Source: Nitrosomonadaceae bacterium (GTDB taxonomy: Bacteria; Pseudomonadota; Gammaproteobacteria; Burkholderiales; Nitrosomonadaceae). Taken from it: DNA of 64,000 bases. The notes beneath the pieces were generated by a model. The model saw nothing but the letters and a program-made list of their open reading frames with translations. It made no database searches and had not been told where the DNA came from. The stretch lies in assembly GCA_014190895.1 (NCBI GenBank), contig BJGV01000004.1:26061-90060 (forward strand). Reading direction: 5' to 3'. Positions 9,672 to 22,337 of the stretch are shown piece after piece (position 1 is the stretch's first letter; every line of letters starts with the position of its first letter). The translations under genes and the position numbers were made by a program.

Positions 9672-11033
9672 TTACTGTAACGTCTCATTTAATTGTTTGA
9701 TGACTTCCTCATCTAATTCCCCTGCCTCTGCTTGTAGTCTGAGCCTTGCCATCAGGAAACTATAACGTGCCTGAGCAAGGTCTCGTCGCGCAGAATAAAG
9801 AAGCTGTTGGGCGTTTAACACGTCTACTTCAGTTCTAATACCTATCTCCTGACCAAGTTTAGTTGATTCTACCTGACGTTGACTAGACAATAATGCCTGT
9901 TTTAAAGCCTTTACTTGAGCCATGCCGTTGGTCACATTAAGATACTGCTGAGTTACTTGAAGCACGCTATTGCGCTTAACAGTATTCATATCCTGAAATA
10001 CTTTCTCTTGATTAGCTAATGCCTCTCGTACTCGTGACTGCACAGAAAAACCAGCAAATAACGGGATATTTAGCTGAAGACCTATTTCCTTTGAAGTAAG
10101 ATCAATCCCTCTTCCAGTAATAGCTGCCCCCACGTTTTTCTGGTTGCTATACAATGCAACCAAATCAAGTGTCGGATAATGTCCTGCCTTAGCTCTCTCT
10201 ACCTCCTGTTTCGCAATGTTGTATATTGCCTGTTGAACCTTTACAGTTAAGCTATTCTGTTCCGCTACTGTGAGCCAATCATCCATGCTGGTATACTTTA
10301 GAGTAAGTGCATCGGAAATAATTTCATTTTCACGTGCCAGATTATCTGGAAAATATCCTATGATTTGCTGCAAAGTGCGCTTACGAATCTCTAACATATT
10401 CTCAGCAGCAATTTCCTGAGAGGTTGTTAAATCGAAACGAGCTTGGGCCTCTGTGGCATCAATAATAGTCGAAGTGCCTACTTCAAAATTACGCTTAGCC
10501 TGTTTTAACTGTTCACCAATAGCTTTCTTCTGTGTTGTTGCAACTTCCGCATTGACTTGAGCAGCTAATACGTCAAAATATGCCTGCGCCACACGTAAAA
10601 TTAGATCTTGGGAAGCGATAATAAATTGTGCATCTGCTTGCATAACCTGAATTTTAGATTGCTCATAAATAACAAGGCTTTCCTTACGAAAGATTGGTTG
10701 AGTCGCCACTATATTTAAACTAGCATTATCAATTGCGTTTTCTGCAGACACGCTTGTATTAATGTATTGTCTCCGACGCAATCCAGATAACGTGAAGGTA
10801 GGAAGTAAAGTTGACAGACCTTGGGGTATCTTTTCCTGCGCTGCTTCATTAGCAAAACGAGCAGCAGCGTACTGTGCGTCATGTTCCAGTGCAGCACTGT
10901 AAACGGTCATTAAGTCGGCAGCATGCGATGGAGAGTGCGCAATTATTACAGCAATTAGAACCGTATAAATATATTGAAAAATGCCCCCTCTAACTCTAAA
11001 TTGCTCTGCTCTATTCATAAGATAAGACATCAT
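9672..11033 (-). CDS. tolC: TolC-family outer membrane efflux protein
   Basis: DLMTVYSAALEHDAQYAAARF...GTSTIIDATEAQARFDLTTSQEI...NVPLFAGFSVQSRVREA-type repeats. Confidence 0.9.
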   Translation of the reverse strand: MMSYLMNRAEQFRVRGGIFQYIYTVLIAVIIAHSPSHAADLMTVYSAALEHDAQYAAARFANEAAQEKIPQGLSTLLPTFTLSGLRRRQYINTSVSAENAIDNASLNIVATQPIFRKESLVIYEQSKIQVMQADAQFIIASQDLILRVAQAYFDVLAAQVNAEVATTQKKAIGEQLKQAKRNFEVGTSTIIDATEAQARFDLTTSQEIAAENMLEIRKRTLQQIIGYFPDNLARENEIISDALTLKYTSMDDWLTVAEQNSLTVKVQQAIYNIAKQEVERAKAGHYPTLDLVALYSNQKNVGAAITGRGIDLTSKEIGLQLNIPLFAGFSVQSRVREALANQEKVFQDMNTVKRNSVLQVTQQYLNVTNGMAQVKALKQALLSSQRQVESTKLGQEIGIRTEVDVLNAQQLLYSARRDLAQARYSFLMARLRLQAEAGELDEEVIKQLNETLQ

Positions 11034-11096
11034 CTAATTGAAAAAGATATTGAATAAATAGATCTTTTAATTATGTTATTCATAGAAATAGGAAAG

Positions 11097-11786
11097 TTAA
11101 AAAACAAATCTCTCTGGCTGTTGTACATTTTTAAGTGGGGGAATGCAGGTCTCAAATAATTCGACTCTGTTATATGTGTTCATTGTCAAACGAGTAACGA
11201 GCAAAGCTTCCATCATTGGTAAATCACCTACTACCGCAAATAGACGTCCGCCCACTGTCAAACTCTCCTGAAATACTATGGGCAAGGATGGTGTCGAGCC
11301 AGTCAACACAATCACATCATAAGGACCATATTCAGGCCAACCATTAGATGCATCGCCCTGTTCTAAAATCACATTGGTAACATTGGCAATCTGGAGATTT
11401 TTATCTGCCAAAATTCTTAGTTCTGGTATGATTTCTACGCTATAAACATAATTACCTTGTCTAGCCAATAATGCGGTCAAATAACCGCTGCCGCTACCAA
11501 TCTCTAGAATCCTATCAGTTCTTTTCACCTGCAATTCTTGTAAAATGCGAGCTTCCATTTTAGGGGTCAGCATTACCTCCCCATGTCCTAATGGAATTTC
11601 CATGTCTACAAATGCTAAGGAGCGATGTGCCGTATGGACAAAATTCTCACGTCGTAACTCAAACAATAATTTAAGAACTTCTGGGTCCAACACGTTCCAA
11701 GGTCGTATTTGTTGTTCTATCATATTAAATCGAATTTTTTCAAGATCCATTTTTAATCCAAAGTAATTTTTACTACATGCTTGCAA
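11097..11786 (-). CDS. Protein-L-isoaspartate O-methyltransferase family protein
   Basis: RFNMIEQQIRPWNVLD...RILEIGSGSGYLTALLA...ILEQGDASNGWPEYGPYDVIVLTGS. Confidence 0.88.
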   Translation of the reverse strand: MQACSKNYFGLKMDLEKIRFNMIEQQIRPWNVLDPEVLKLLFELRRENFVHTAHRSLAFVDMEIPLGHGEVMLTPKMEARILQELQVKRTDRILEIGSGSGYLTALLARQGNYVYSVEIIPELRILADKNLQIANVTNVILEQGDASNGWPEYGPYDVIVLTGSTPSLPIVFQESLTVGGRLFAVVGDLPMMEALLVTRLTMNTYNRVELFETCIPPLKNVQQPERFVF

Positions 11787-11820
11787 TTATTTCACATTTC
11801 CATTAGCTTCACAGCATCAG

Positions 11821-13845
<2,025 letters not shown>

Positions 13846-13975
13846 TTAATTCCATCTAAATTTTTCTTTACTCTTCATCAAGACAAACCGAAAAATTCTA
13901 GATAGTATGTAGTTGCGCATATTCATGGGTATACAATCAATTAAATTACGACTCAAATCTTCGAGATAATCAGGC

Positions 13976-14803
13976 ATGGACTGGCTTCTGCTCATCAAAG
14001 CATTAATCCTTGGTATCGTTGAAGGTCTAACTGAATTCTTACCAGTCTCCTCTACTGGACACCTTATATTAATTGGTGACTTACTCGATTTCAATGATGA
14101 GAGGGGCAAGGTATTTACAATCGTTATTCAGTTGGGTGCGATACTGGCAGTTTGTTGGGAATATAGAGTGAAAATTAGTACAGTACTCAGAGGAATTGGC
14201 TCGCAAGAGGATGCTAACCGCTTTGGGTTAAATCTTATTATTGCATTTCTACCTGCCGCAATTCTGGGGTTCTTATTTATTGGGGGTATTAAGCAATATC
14301 TATTTCAACCGACGCCAGTAGCACTTGCGTTTATTTTCGGGGGGATATTAATTTTATGGATTGAGCGCAAAAAACATTCAGTCACAGTTGAGCAGGTAGA
14401 GGATATGAACTGGAAGCATGCTCTCAAGATAGGATGCATACAGTGCCTCGCACTAATACCAGGAACTTCACGTTCTGGCGCTACTATTATTGGTGGATTA
14501 TTCCTTGGTTTATCACGCAAGACCGCCACCGAATTCTCTTTCTTCTTAGCAATTCCTATCATGTTTGCTGCTACTTTTTATGATATCTATAAACATCATG
14601 ATATTTTGTATATTGACAACATTGGTATTTTTTTGGTTGGTCTTGTCGCCGCATTTATCAGTTCATTACTAGCAGTACGAGGACTATTACATTTCATTAG
14701 TCATCATAACTTTACAATATTTGCCTGGTATCGTATTTTTTTTGGGATGGTGATATTAGCAACGGCTTATTTTAAAATAATAAAATGGTCAATAGCTTCA
14801 TAG
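13976..14803 (+). CDS. uppP: Undecaprenyl-diphosphatase
   Basis: KALILGIVEGLTEFLPVSSTGHLIL and PGTSRSGATIIGGLFLGLSR. Confidence 0.96.
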   Translation: MDWLLLIKALILGIVEGLTEFLPVSSTGHLILIGDLLDFNDERGKVFTIVIQLGAILAVCWEYRVKISTVLRGIGSQEDANRFGLNLIIAFLPAAILGFLFIGGIKQYLFQPTPVALAFIFGGILILWIERKKHSVTVEQVEDMNWKHALKIGCIQCLALIPGTSRSGATIIGGLFLGLSRKTATEFSFFLAIPIMFAATFYDIYKHHDILYIDNIGIFLVGLVAAFISSLLAVRGLLHFISHHNFTIFAWYRIFFGMVILATAYFKIIKWSIAS

Positions 14804-14819
14804 GAGTGTTAGATGTAAT

Positions 14820-15293
14820 CTACTTCTGTATCCACGGCAAACCTGCTGCTTTCCATCCTTCTTTAGTACCACGATGACCCTTTGCATCTCTGTCTCCCTC
14901 AAAACCCTCAAGGATGTTATAACAATTTGAATAGCCTAACTCAGAAATAGCTATAGCAGCTTGATGAGAACGGCCGCCAGTACGGCAAATAAACATCACA
15001 AATGCTTCTTTATCTATTTGACCTGAGAAATAAGTTTGAAAATTAGAGTTAGCCTGCATACCAGGATATGATTGCCATTCAATCTCAATTGCACCCGGTA
15101 TTCTCCCTACCCAATCCCACTCTGCCTTTGAACGCACATCTACTAATTTTGCACTGGGTGTTGCTTGCAACAAAGTCAATGCCTCTATAGGTAACAGTGC
15201 ACCTTTATACGATAAGTCCATTTCCTTTGCGCGCTGTTGCGCCCTTTCAAGTATTACAGAGATTGTTTCCATATTTCTCCTAGTAGATAGCAA
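14820..15293 (-). CDS. Rhodanese-like domain protein
   Basis: KLVDVRSKAEWDWVGRIPGAIEIEW...FICRTGGRSHQAA. Confidence 0.9.
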   Translation of the reverse strand: MLSTRRNMETISVILERAQQRAKEMDLSYKGALLPIEALTLLQATPSAKLVDVRSKAEWDWVGRIPGAIEIEWQSYPGMQANSNFQTYFSGQIDKEAFVMFICRTGGRSHQAAIAISELGYSNCYNILEGFEGDRDAKGHRGTKEGWKAAGLPWIQK

Positions 15294-15541
15294 TCTAAAA
15301 ATATCATGTTATTCCATTTTCATGCTCAATGCTCAACAAAACTTAATGCGAATTATCACTACTTTTACAACTACTCTCTCACTAGACCCATGTCTTAATT
15401 CCTAAGATATAAGAAAACCTTGTGGCATAATTCTTTATTTACTCAGATAATGAGATTATTCCTACTAATATAATGCAATCTGTTTTTAATACACTGTCCT
15501 TTTGTTGCGAAGTAAAATGATTACTCTATTCTGGAGAGAAA

Positions 15542-16951
15542 ATGGCAATAGTTGATGTTTTGAAGATGATCCAAGATAATGAAATCAAATTTGTTGATCT
15601 CCGATTCACTGACACCCGTGGCAAGGAACAACATGTAACTGTTCCGGCCCATGCCTTTAATGTTGACAAATTTGAAGATGGTCATGCATTTGATGGCTCT
15701 TCTATAGCTGGCTGGAAAGGTATTCAAGCTTCTGACATGCTGTTGATGCCCGATCCAGACACCGCGAATATGGATCCCTTCATGGATGAGCCTACGTTAC
15801 TTCTCACCTGTGATGTGGTAGAGCCCCTGAACGGCCAAGGTTACAATCGTGATCCACGCTCATTAGCGAAACGTGGCGAGGCCTACCTAAAATCTACTGG
15901 CATTGGTGACACCGTCTACTTTGGTCCAGAACCCGAGTTCTTCATTTTTGATTCCGTTACATGGCATACCGATATGTCGGGTTGTTCTGTAAAGATTGGA
16001 TCCGAGGAAGCTGCTTGGAATTCTATAGAGAAATACGAGAGTGGTAACATCGGTCACCGACCTATGGTTAAAGGGGGTTACTTCCCAGTTCCACCGGTCG
16101 ACTCTCTGCAGGATATCCGTTCAGCCATGTGTCTTGCACTCGAAGAAATGGGTGTGGAGGTAGAAGTACATCACCATGAAGTTGCTACTGCCGGCCAATG
16201 CGAAATTGGAACTAAATATAATAGTCTAGTAAAACGCGCTGACTGGACCCAAATACTCAAATATGTAGTACATAATATCGCGCATTCTTATGGCAAAACA
16301 GCAACTTTTATGCCCAAACCTATTGTTGGTGATAATGGCTCAGGTATGCATGTACATCAATCAATTTGGAAAAATAGTCAGAATCTATTCTCTGGAAATG
16401 GTTACGCTGGCTTATCTGAAATGGCTTTGTATTATATCGGCGGAATTATTAAACACGCCAAAGCCTTAAATGCCATTACCAACCCCAGTACTAATTCTTA
16501 CAAGCGTCTGGTTCCAGGTTTTGAAGCACCAATTAATCTTGCATACTCGGTAAGTAACCGTTCTGCTGCGATTCGTATTCCTTACACTAATAGTCAAAAA
16601 GGAAGACGCATTGAGGTTCGTTTCCCAGATCCTACTGCTAACCCATACCTTGCATTTACTGCATTAATGATGGCTGGGCTAGATGGCATTCAAAATAAGA
16701 TTCATCCAGGAGATCCGATGGATAAAAATCTTTATGATCTTCCTCCCGAAGAAGCAGCGGGGATTCCAAATCCTTGTTCATCCTTAGATGAAGCATTAGA
16801 TAATCTCGATAGAGATCGGGATTTCCTTATCCGCGGCGATGTGTTTTCCAGTGATATGATTGATGCTTATATTGAGTTAAAAATGGAGGAAGTTACGCGT
16901 CTTCGTATGACCACTCATCCAGTCGAATTTGATATGTACTATTCACTATAA
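15542..16951 (+). CDS. glnA: Type I glutamine synthetase
   Basis: [15 protein letters not shown]-like, [18 protein letters not shown], adenylylation region NLYDLPPEE. Confidence 0.98.
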   Translation: MAIVDVLKMIQDNEIKFVDLRFTDTRGKEQHVTVPAHAFNVDKFEDGHAFDGSSIAGWKGIQASDMLLMPDPDTANMDPFMDEPTLLLTCDVVEPLNGQGYNRDPRSLAKRGEAYLKSTGIGDTVYFGPEPEFFIFDSVTWHTDMSGCSVKIGSEEAAWNSIEKYESGNIGHRPMVKGGYFPVPPVDSLQDIRSAMCLALEEMGVEVEVHHHEVATAGQCEIGTKYNSLVKRADWTQILKYVVHNIAHSYGKTATFMPKPIVGDNGSGMHVHQSIWKNSQNLFSGNGYAGLSEMALYYIGGIIKHAKALNAITNPSTNSYKRLVPGFEAPINLAYSVSNRSAAIRIPYTNSQKGRRIEVRFPDPTANPYLAFTALMMAGLDGIQNKIHPGDPMDKNLYDLPPEEAAGIPNPCSSLDEALDNLDRDRDFLIRGDVFSSDMIDAYIELKMEEVTRLRMTTHPVEFDMYYSL

Positions 16952-17056
16952 CAGATGAATAAACCTAAAAAAAGGCTAGCAACAACAGCAACCCCCTTCC
17001 TCTATAGAGATATCCCCTCTAATACATCTGTATTTAAATCAGATTACAGTCTTATC

Positions 17057-17341
17057 TTATTTCCTTAAAACAGTTGGGCCTGTAACTGTAATAGCTGTAC
17101 GTAACTGTTCCATATCAACTGTATGGCTATTAATGCCATCAACTTTTTCTATATCATCTACATATTTAAATGCACCAGCCTTGGTACGGTAAGCGATAAT
17201 TGCTTTAGCTTTAATGGTAGTAATGCCTGCCGATTTTAGAGCTTCAAGCTCGGCTTGAGTTGCTGTATTGATATTAATTGCGGCATAAACACTTCCGGTA
17301 AATGCAAACAACATAACAACGGCTGTAAGTACTGTTTTCAT
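17057..17341 (-). CDS. ComEA-like helix-hairpin-helix protein
   Basis: Signal peptide + ININTATQAELEALKSAGITTIKAKAIIAYR. Confidence 0.85.
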   Translation of the reverse strand: MKTVLTAVVMLFAFTGSVYAAININTATQAELEALKSAGITTIKAKAIIAYRTKAGAFKYVDDIEKVDGINSHTVDMEQLRTAITVTGPTVLRK

Positions 17342-17470
17342 AAATTTCCTTTTTTAAGTTGATTAAAAACTATAACACAAAGTAAGATCTTCTTGTTATC
17401 AAAAAGTATTGATCAGACTTGTCATTAGAGGCTTCTATCTGAAATAAAATTTATGTTATAGCACCTATAT

Positions 17471-17505
17471 TTATCCTTATACATTGATACAATGTATAAG
17501 GATAA
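17471..17505. repeat. 35-bp perfect inverted repeat (16-bp arms, 3-nt centre)
   Basis: TTATCCTTATACATTG-ATA-CAATGTATAAGGATAA. Confidence 0.9.
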
Positions 17506-17782
17506 AAGAGAAATACAATATCAAAATTGATCTGAATTATTGATTTCTCTGCATCGCTTTTATTTACGTCAAAACAATAGCAATGATAAAATACAGTTAA
17601 ATACATTTATAATAATGTGCAAGCAGAAGTTTTCTACGTATTAAGATCATTATTGCTGTCAGTTGAGTATAAATATCCGTTGACATAACTGCCTGTGAAG
17701 CGAATGTGCATTGTCTGTCTGTATTTTTTGAATACGACATCCCTGGCAGTTATTTTATATCGATCCAATAAAGAGAATCTGG

Positions 17783-18451
17783 ATGAACTTTATAGTGACC
17801 CCTTTGGCTATCTTCTTACTTTCTTGTCTCTCGCTATCGCTCTTCGGTTGCGGGGAAAAAGAATCTGAAAATCAATCCAAAGTATTCGCATTAGGAAGTG
17901 AGATAACGCTTGAAACAGAGTTACCTGCGGTTCTTACAAAGGAGTTGACTCCTGAAGAAAAATCTAAATTAGCAAGTGAGATAATGCCGCCTGCACCAAA
18001 AAATGAACCGACAGCAGAAGAGAAATTCTTGCGTTTAAAAAAAGAAGCTGATGCGGGAAATGCTATAGCGCAAAACGGTCTTGGTGTATTGTACTTTACA
18101 GGCGCAGCCATATCTAAAGATACTGCTGGGAAAATTATGAATAATGATCCTGCGACAGCTGCGGCATGGTTTCATCGATCTGCTTTACAAGGAAATGCTG
18201 AGGCTCAATTAAATCTTGGTCTAATGTATGCTAATGGTGAAGGTGGGTTAGCCAAAGATGCTGCCAAAGCTGTCGAATTTTTCCAAAAGGCTGCTGCGCA
18301 AGGAAACGCTGATGCGCAAAATAATATTGCTGTAATGTATCTTACAGGGGAAGGTGTGCCAAAAAGTACTTCCAAAGCTGTCGAATTTTTCCAAAAGGCT
18401 GCTGCGCAAGGAAACGCTGATGCGCAAGCCAATCTTAATGCAATGAAATAG
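17783..18451 (+). CDS. Sel1-repeat (SLR/TPR) lipoprotein
   Basis: Lipobox-like LSLFGC; repeats AAAWFHRSALQGNAEAQLNLGLMYANGEG, KAVEFFQKAAAQGNADAQNNIAVMYLTGEG. Confidence 0.9.
   Translation: MNFIVTPLAIFLLSCLSLSLFGCGEKESENQSKVFALGSEITLETELPAVLTKELTPEEKSKLASEIMPPAPKNEPTAEEKFLRLKKEADAGNAIAQNGLGVLYFTGAAISKDTAGKIMNNDPATAAAWFHRSALQGNAEAQLNLGLMYANGEGGLAKDAAKAVEFFQKAAAQGNADAQNNIAVMYLTGEGVPKSTSKAVEFFQKAAAQGNADAQANLNAMK
18264..18427 (+). repeat. 56-bp perfect direct repeat, 108-bp period, within Sel1 repeats (18264-18319 and 18372-18427)
   Basis: ccaaagctgtcgaatttttccaaaaggctgctgcgcaaggaaacgctgatgcgcaa occurs twice; spacing equals 36 codons. Confidence 0.93.
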
Positions 18452-18568
18452 CAAGAAAAAATTTATATTTTTTATAAAAAATTGCAACTTTCCATGAATG
18501 TAAGTAGTCTTATAAGCTAATAAATAATTTTACACCGATTTGCTTAATCCAAGAATTAAGGAGCCATT

Positions 18569-19267
18569 ATGCAACCTGAATTACGATATTCAAATAAAGA
18601 TTCTCAGATAGCTGGTCTTGCAATTGCACCTAACAAGGTTCTGCGTAGCACCTATTGGATGCTTGGTTTAACTATGATCCCAACAATCTTAGGGGCATTA
18701 CTAGGAGTGGGGGCTAACTTCTCTTTCCTTGCACAATCTCCGATTATGGGTCCACTACTCATGCTAGCTGTGATGATGGGTCTAATGTTCGCGATCAATG
18801 CTACTCGCAACAGTGTTTGGGGAATAGTGTTACTATTTGGATTCACTTTTGTGGCTGGTTGGTGGTTGGGACCAATGTTACAATACGCCCTACATTTTAA
18901 AAATGGCGCACACTTAGTAGGTACTGCTGCTGCCGGTACTGGTATTATTTTCTTTACTCTAGCCGGAATTGCCACTGTTACCCGCAAAGATTTTGGTTTC
19001 ATGGGAAACTTTCTATTTGTGGGATTAATACTGCTAATCATCGCCTCTGTTGCTAATCTATTCTTTGCTATGCCGGCTGCATCACTTGCTATATCGGGAA
19101 TCTCAGTACTACTATTCTCTGGCTTTATCTTGTTTGATGTAAGTCGAATTATTCATGGTGGTGAAACTAACTATGTGATGGCAACACTTGGTATTTATCT
19201 CAGTATCTATAATCTGTTTGTCAGTCTACTGCAATTACTAATGGCATTTTCAGGAGATAGAGACTGA
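18569..19267 (+). CDS. Bax inhibitor-1/YccA family membrane protein
   Basis: 7-TM; GTAAAGTGIIFFTLAGIATVTRKDFGFMG; FDVSRIIHGGETNYVMATLGIYLSIYNLF. Confidence 0.93.
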   Translation: MQPELRYSNKDSQIAGLAIAPNKVLRSTYWMLGLTMIPTILGALLGVGANFSFLAQSPIMGPLLMLAVMMGLMFAINATRNSVWGIVLLFGFTFVAGWWLGPMLQYALHFKNGAHLVGTAAAGTGIIFFTLAGIATVTRKDFGFMGNFLFVGLILLIIASVANLFFAMPAASLAISGISVLLFSGFILFDVSRIIHGGETNYVMATLGIYLSIYNLFVSLLQLLMAFSGDRD

Positions 19268-19292
19268 CGTCTCGGAATGCCCCTTTCACTTC

Positions 19293-19327
19293 GTTTCTAA
19301 AAATGATCTACGGTCATTTTTAGAAAC
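19293..19327. terminator. Hairpin between convergent yccA-like and rlmD (14-bp arms), possible bidirectional terminator
   Basis: GTTTCTAAAAATGA-TCTACGG-TCATTTTTAGAAAC. Confidence 0.6.
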
Positions 19328-19356
19328 ATGTTCATGTCTCGTACAACCGTGGTAGA

Positions 19357-20664
19357 TTACAATTTATCAAACAATGCAATAGATTCAATATGTGCGGTAT
19401 GAGGAAACATATTAATTACACCTGCCGCTCTCAAGCGATAATTTTTCATGTGCACCAACACCTCGGCATCCCGTGCCAAAGTGGCGGGGTTGCAAGACAC
19501 ATAAACAATCCTTTTAGGGAGTAATCCCTTCTTCCCTAAAGCATTCACTACTGCAGCCGCCCCATCACGTGGCGGATCGATCAACATTTTGCTAAAGAAT
19601 CCCTGCTCTTCCATCCATGCTTCATTTATTTCAAATAAATTAGCCTTAATAAACTGAGTATTCTCTTCCAGTTTATTGCGTTTAGCGTTTACTCTTGCTC
19701 GTTGCACCGTCTCAGAATTACCCTCATAACCAACTACTTTAGTCCCATGTCGCGCAACTGGCAAAGTAAAATTTCCCAGCCCACAAAAAAAATCAGCCAT
19801 GCGTTCCTTTGGTTGTGGATTAAGTAGATTCACTACACTTCTAACTAACATACGATTCATAGTTGGGTTAACTTGAGTAAATTCAGTGGGGTGAAAAGGT
19901 ATTGAGATATTAAATTCTGGTAAGGTGTAACTCAACTCCGTTTCATCTAATGGATAAAATGGGTAAGCTGTATTTGCTCCTCCAGGTTGCAGAAAGAATT
20001 GGATACGATGATGATCGGCGAATACTTTAAGCGCTTCTTTATCTGCTCTATTGGGTTCTTCCATGATACGCAATACCATTACATTAACCTTATCTCCGAG
20101 CGATACCTCCAACTGTGGAATTTGATCGCGAATAGATAAATTGACCAGCAGCTCTCTCAATGGCAAGATAAGTGCCGATATATGTGGTGGCATAATTTTA
20201 CAGATCTGCATATCGGCAACAAAACTACTGCGTTTCTCATGAAAACCTATTAATACTCCTCCCTTTTTAGCAACATAACGTACTGAAAATCTTGCCCGGT
20301 AACGATAACCCCATACTTCCCCGTATATAGCTGGCAACATTACCTCTGGTTTAACTTTACCAATATGCTTAAAATTGTCTTCCAGAACACGTTGTTTAGC
20401 AGCTACCTGAGCGCGGGCATCCATGTGCTGTAAACTACATCCGCCGCATACCCCAAAATGCTTACATTGTGGCGTTACTCGCGTGAAGACTGGCTTGATA
20501 ATTCGCCCAATCTTTGCCAATTCAAAACTCGGTTTATTACGGTAAGTATCGTAAGTGACGGTTTCGCCTGGTAATGCGCCCTCGATAAAAATAATTTTAC
20601 CTTCATCCTGAGCAACGCCACGGCCTTCTTGATCAAGAGATGCAATAACAACGGGATTATTCAT
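19357..20664 (-). CDS. rlmD: 23S rRNA (uracil-5-)-methyltransferase
   Basis: HFGVCGGCSLQHM Fe-S cysteines, ADFFCGLGNFTLPVA, DPPRDGAAAVV, VYVSCNPATLARD. Confidence 0.95.
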   Translation of the reverse strand: MNNPVVIASLDQEGRGVAQDEGKIIFIEGALPGETVTYDTYRNKPSFELAKIGRIIKPVFTRVTPQCKHFGVCGGCSLQHMDARAQVAAKQRVLEDNFKHIGKVKPEVMLPAIYGEVWGYRYRARFSVRYVAKKGGVLIGFHEKRSSFVADMQICKIMPPHISALILPLRELLVNLSIRDQIPQLEVSLGDKVNVMVLRIMEEPNRADKEALKVFADHHRIQFFLQPGGANTAYPFYPLDETELSYTLPEFNISIPFHPTEFTQVNPTMNRMLVRSVVNLLNPQPKERMADFFCGLGNFTLPVARHGTKVVGYEGNSETVQRARVNAKRNKLEENTQFIKANLFEINEAWMEEQGFFSKMLIDPPRDGAAAVVNALGKKGLLPKRIVYVSCNPATLARDAEVLVHMKNYRLRAAGVINMFPHTAHIESIALFDKL

Positions 20665-20974
20665 GTTTAATTTATAACGTATACTTATACAAATCTATTA
20701 ACCCGCCACTTCCATTCAACACCAAATAATATCAATCATTTCTTAGAAGTACGAATATATGTTTATACAAATCTTTGCGGTAGAAAAATACGCTAAAGAG
20801 ACTATTACAGTCTGAAATACGAGTTGGTCTTACCCAAAAACATAGACCTATCAAGTCAAAAATTTGTAAATAAAAGGAAATAAGCGTTGATCAAACTAAT
20901 TTTATGAAGTCGCTGCTGCAAAAAATTGTATTCTTGACAGGCTACTACTCAAGCAGAATCGTCTATTAAGTCTA

Positions 20975-21382
20975 TTAATTTTCTATGCCTAACTTCAATT
21001 TCGCTAATTCATTAAGCTCCTCGCTATCATGTAATTTCCAACCATCTACAAGCAAACGAGTCATGTACTGTTTATTATATAAAAATGGCATTATTAGTTG
21101 AAACATTCCGAACGTGAAAAAAGTTAAAGCTAAATGTAGCATGCCGATTCCAATCTCACCTCTCACTATTGGTACCATCCAACCAATAAAAAAATAAGTC
21201 CAGCAATAATTGACATACCCTGATTTCAGTAAACCGGATCGACTGTGTCTCATGGTAATTCTTTTTTGCGCCCCCATTGTCATCAATCCAATAATCAAAA
21301 ACAGCATGACAAACCAAAATAGATAGGAAAAAATATTATTCCAGATTCCATCTATGTCCAAGAGAAAAGAAAAAAGACTCAT
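20975..21382 (-). CDS. Hypothetical multi-TM membrane protein
   Basis: Complete 135-aa ORF with several hydrophobic segments; family not recognised. Confidence 0.55.
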   Translation of the reverse strand: MSLFSFLLDIDGIWNNIFSYLFWFVMLFLIIGLMTMGAQKRITMRHSRSGLLKSGYVNYCWTYFFIGWMVPIVRGEIGIGMLHLALTFFTFGMFQLIMPFLYNKQYMTRLLVDGWKLHDSEELNELAKLKLGIEN

Positions 21383-21448
21383 GATAACCTTCAGATGTAG
21401 TTACTTAATTCTATACATAACATAGAAAACGCATAATGCATTATTTTA

Positions 21449-22228
21449 TTATTTATGTGTCCACTGACTCATAAATCTTTTCCAGTGAGGCTCGACAGAA
21501 TTTCCTAGTGTTGCTCGAACTAATTCACACTCATATTGATATTTTTCATTAGAAAAAATACCACGTATAAACTGAAAACGTAGGAATATAAGATAGGTAT
21601 TCACTACATCAGTTTCACAATAATTTCGGATTGCTGCAATCTCTCCATTCTGGAATGCGCTCCAAATTTGAGAACCATCCATTCCCAATTTTCCAGGAAA
21701 ACCTACCAATTTTGCAATATCGTCTAATGGAACCGCAGCCCGTGATTGATAGAGCGCTAACATATCCATTAAATCAAGATGTCGGGCGTGATACCGACCA
21801 ATATAATTATTCCATTTAAATTCCCGATTATTATCGCCTGTATCCCAATAATGAAGGGCTTGAATTCCGTGGATTAAACTACGATAGTGCAACACCGGTA
21901 GATCAAAACCACCGCCATTCCAAGAGACCAGTTGAGGAGTGTATTTATCAATACCATCAAAAAATCTTTGAATAAGCTCCGCTTCGGAACCTTCTTTGTT
22001 TTCTAATGACCACACTCGAAAACTATTCTCGTCACGTAGCACACATGAGATTACTATGATTTTTTGCATGTGTAATTGTAAAAAATCAGTACCAATAACT
22101 TGACGACGTGACTGGAAAGCCATTTCTGCAATATCGGCAGACGAGAGCTCTAAATCAAGATTATGGAGTTTACGAAATCCTTCGGTATCAGGAACCGTCT
22201 CAATATCAAAAACTAGAATCGCAGTCAT
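21449..22228 (-). CDS. PolB-like 3'-5' exonuclease
   Basis: ILVFDIETVPDTEGFRKLHNL; VSWNGGGFDLPVLHYRSLIHG; CETDVVNTYLIFLR. Confidence 0.9.
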   Translation of the reverse strand: MTAILVFDIETVPDTEGFRKLHNLDLELSSADIAEMAFQSRRQVIGTDFLQLHMQKIIVISCVLRDENSFRVWSLENKEGSEAELIQRFFDGIDKYTPQLVSWNGGGFDLPVLHYRSLIHGIQALHYWDTGDNNREFKWNNYIGRYHARHLDLMDMLALYQSRAAVPLDDIAKLVGFPGKLGMDGSQIWSAFQNGEIAAIRNYCETDVVNTYLIFLRFQFIRGIFSNEKYQYECELVRATLGNSVEPHWKRFMSQWTHK

Positions 22229-22337
22229 GTTAATTTACCTATATAGATTCTTAATTCTACTCACTGAGACAGTACAATTATTTAATATCAATTTCTTCAG
22301 ATTATTAAGGATTCTATACCCACCTTAATAAGTTGAT

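Noticed and set aside
13846-14109. 87-aa minus-strand ORF overlapping the uppP start
   Set aside because: Mostly antisense to conserved uppP N-terminus, no recognisable family; ORF-caller artefact
15294-15541. Possible sigma54 promoter upstream of glnA (tggcataattctttat)
   Set aside because: The GC of the -12 element is missing; match is too weak to claim
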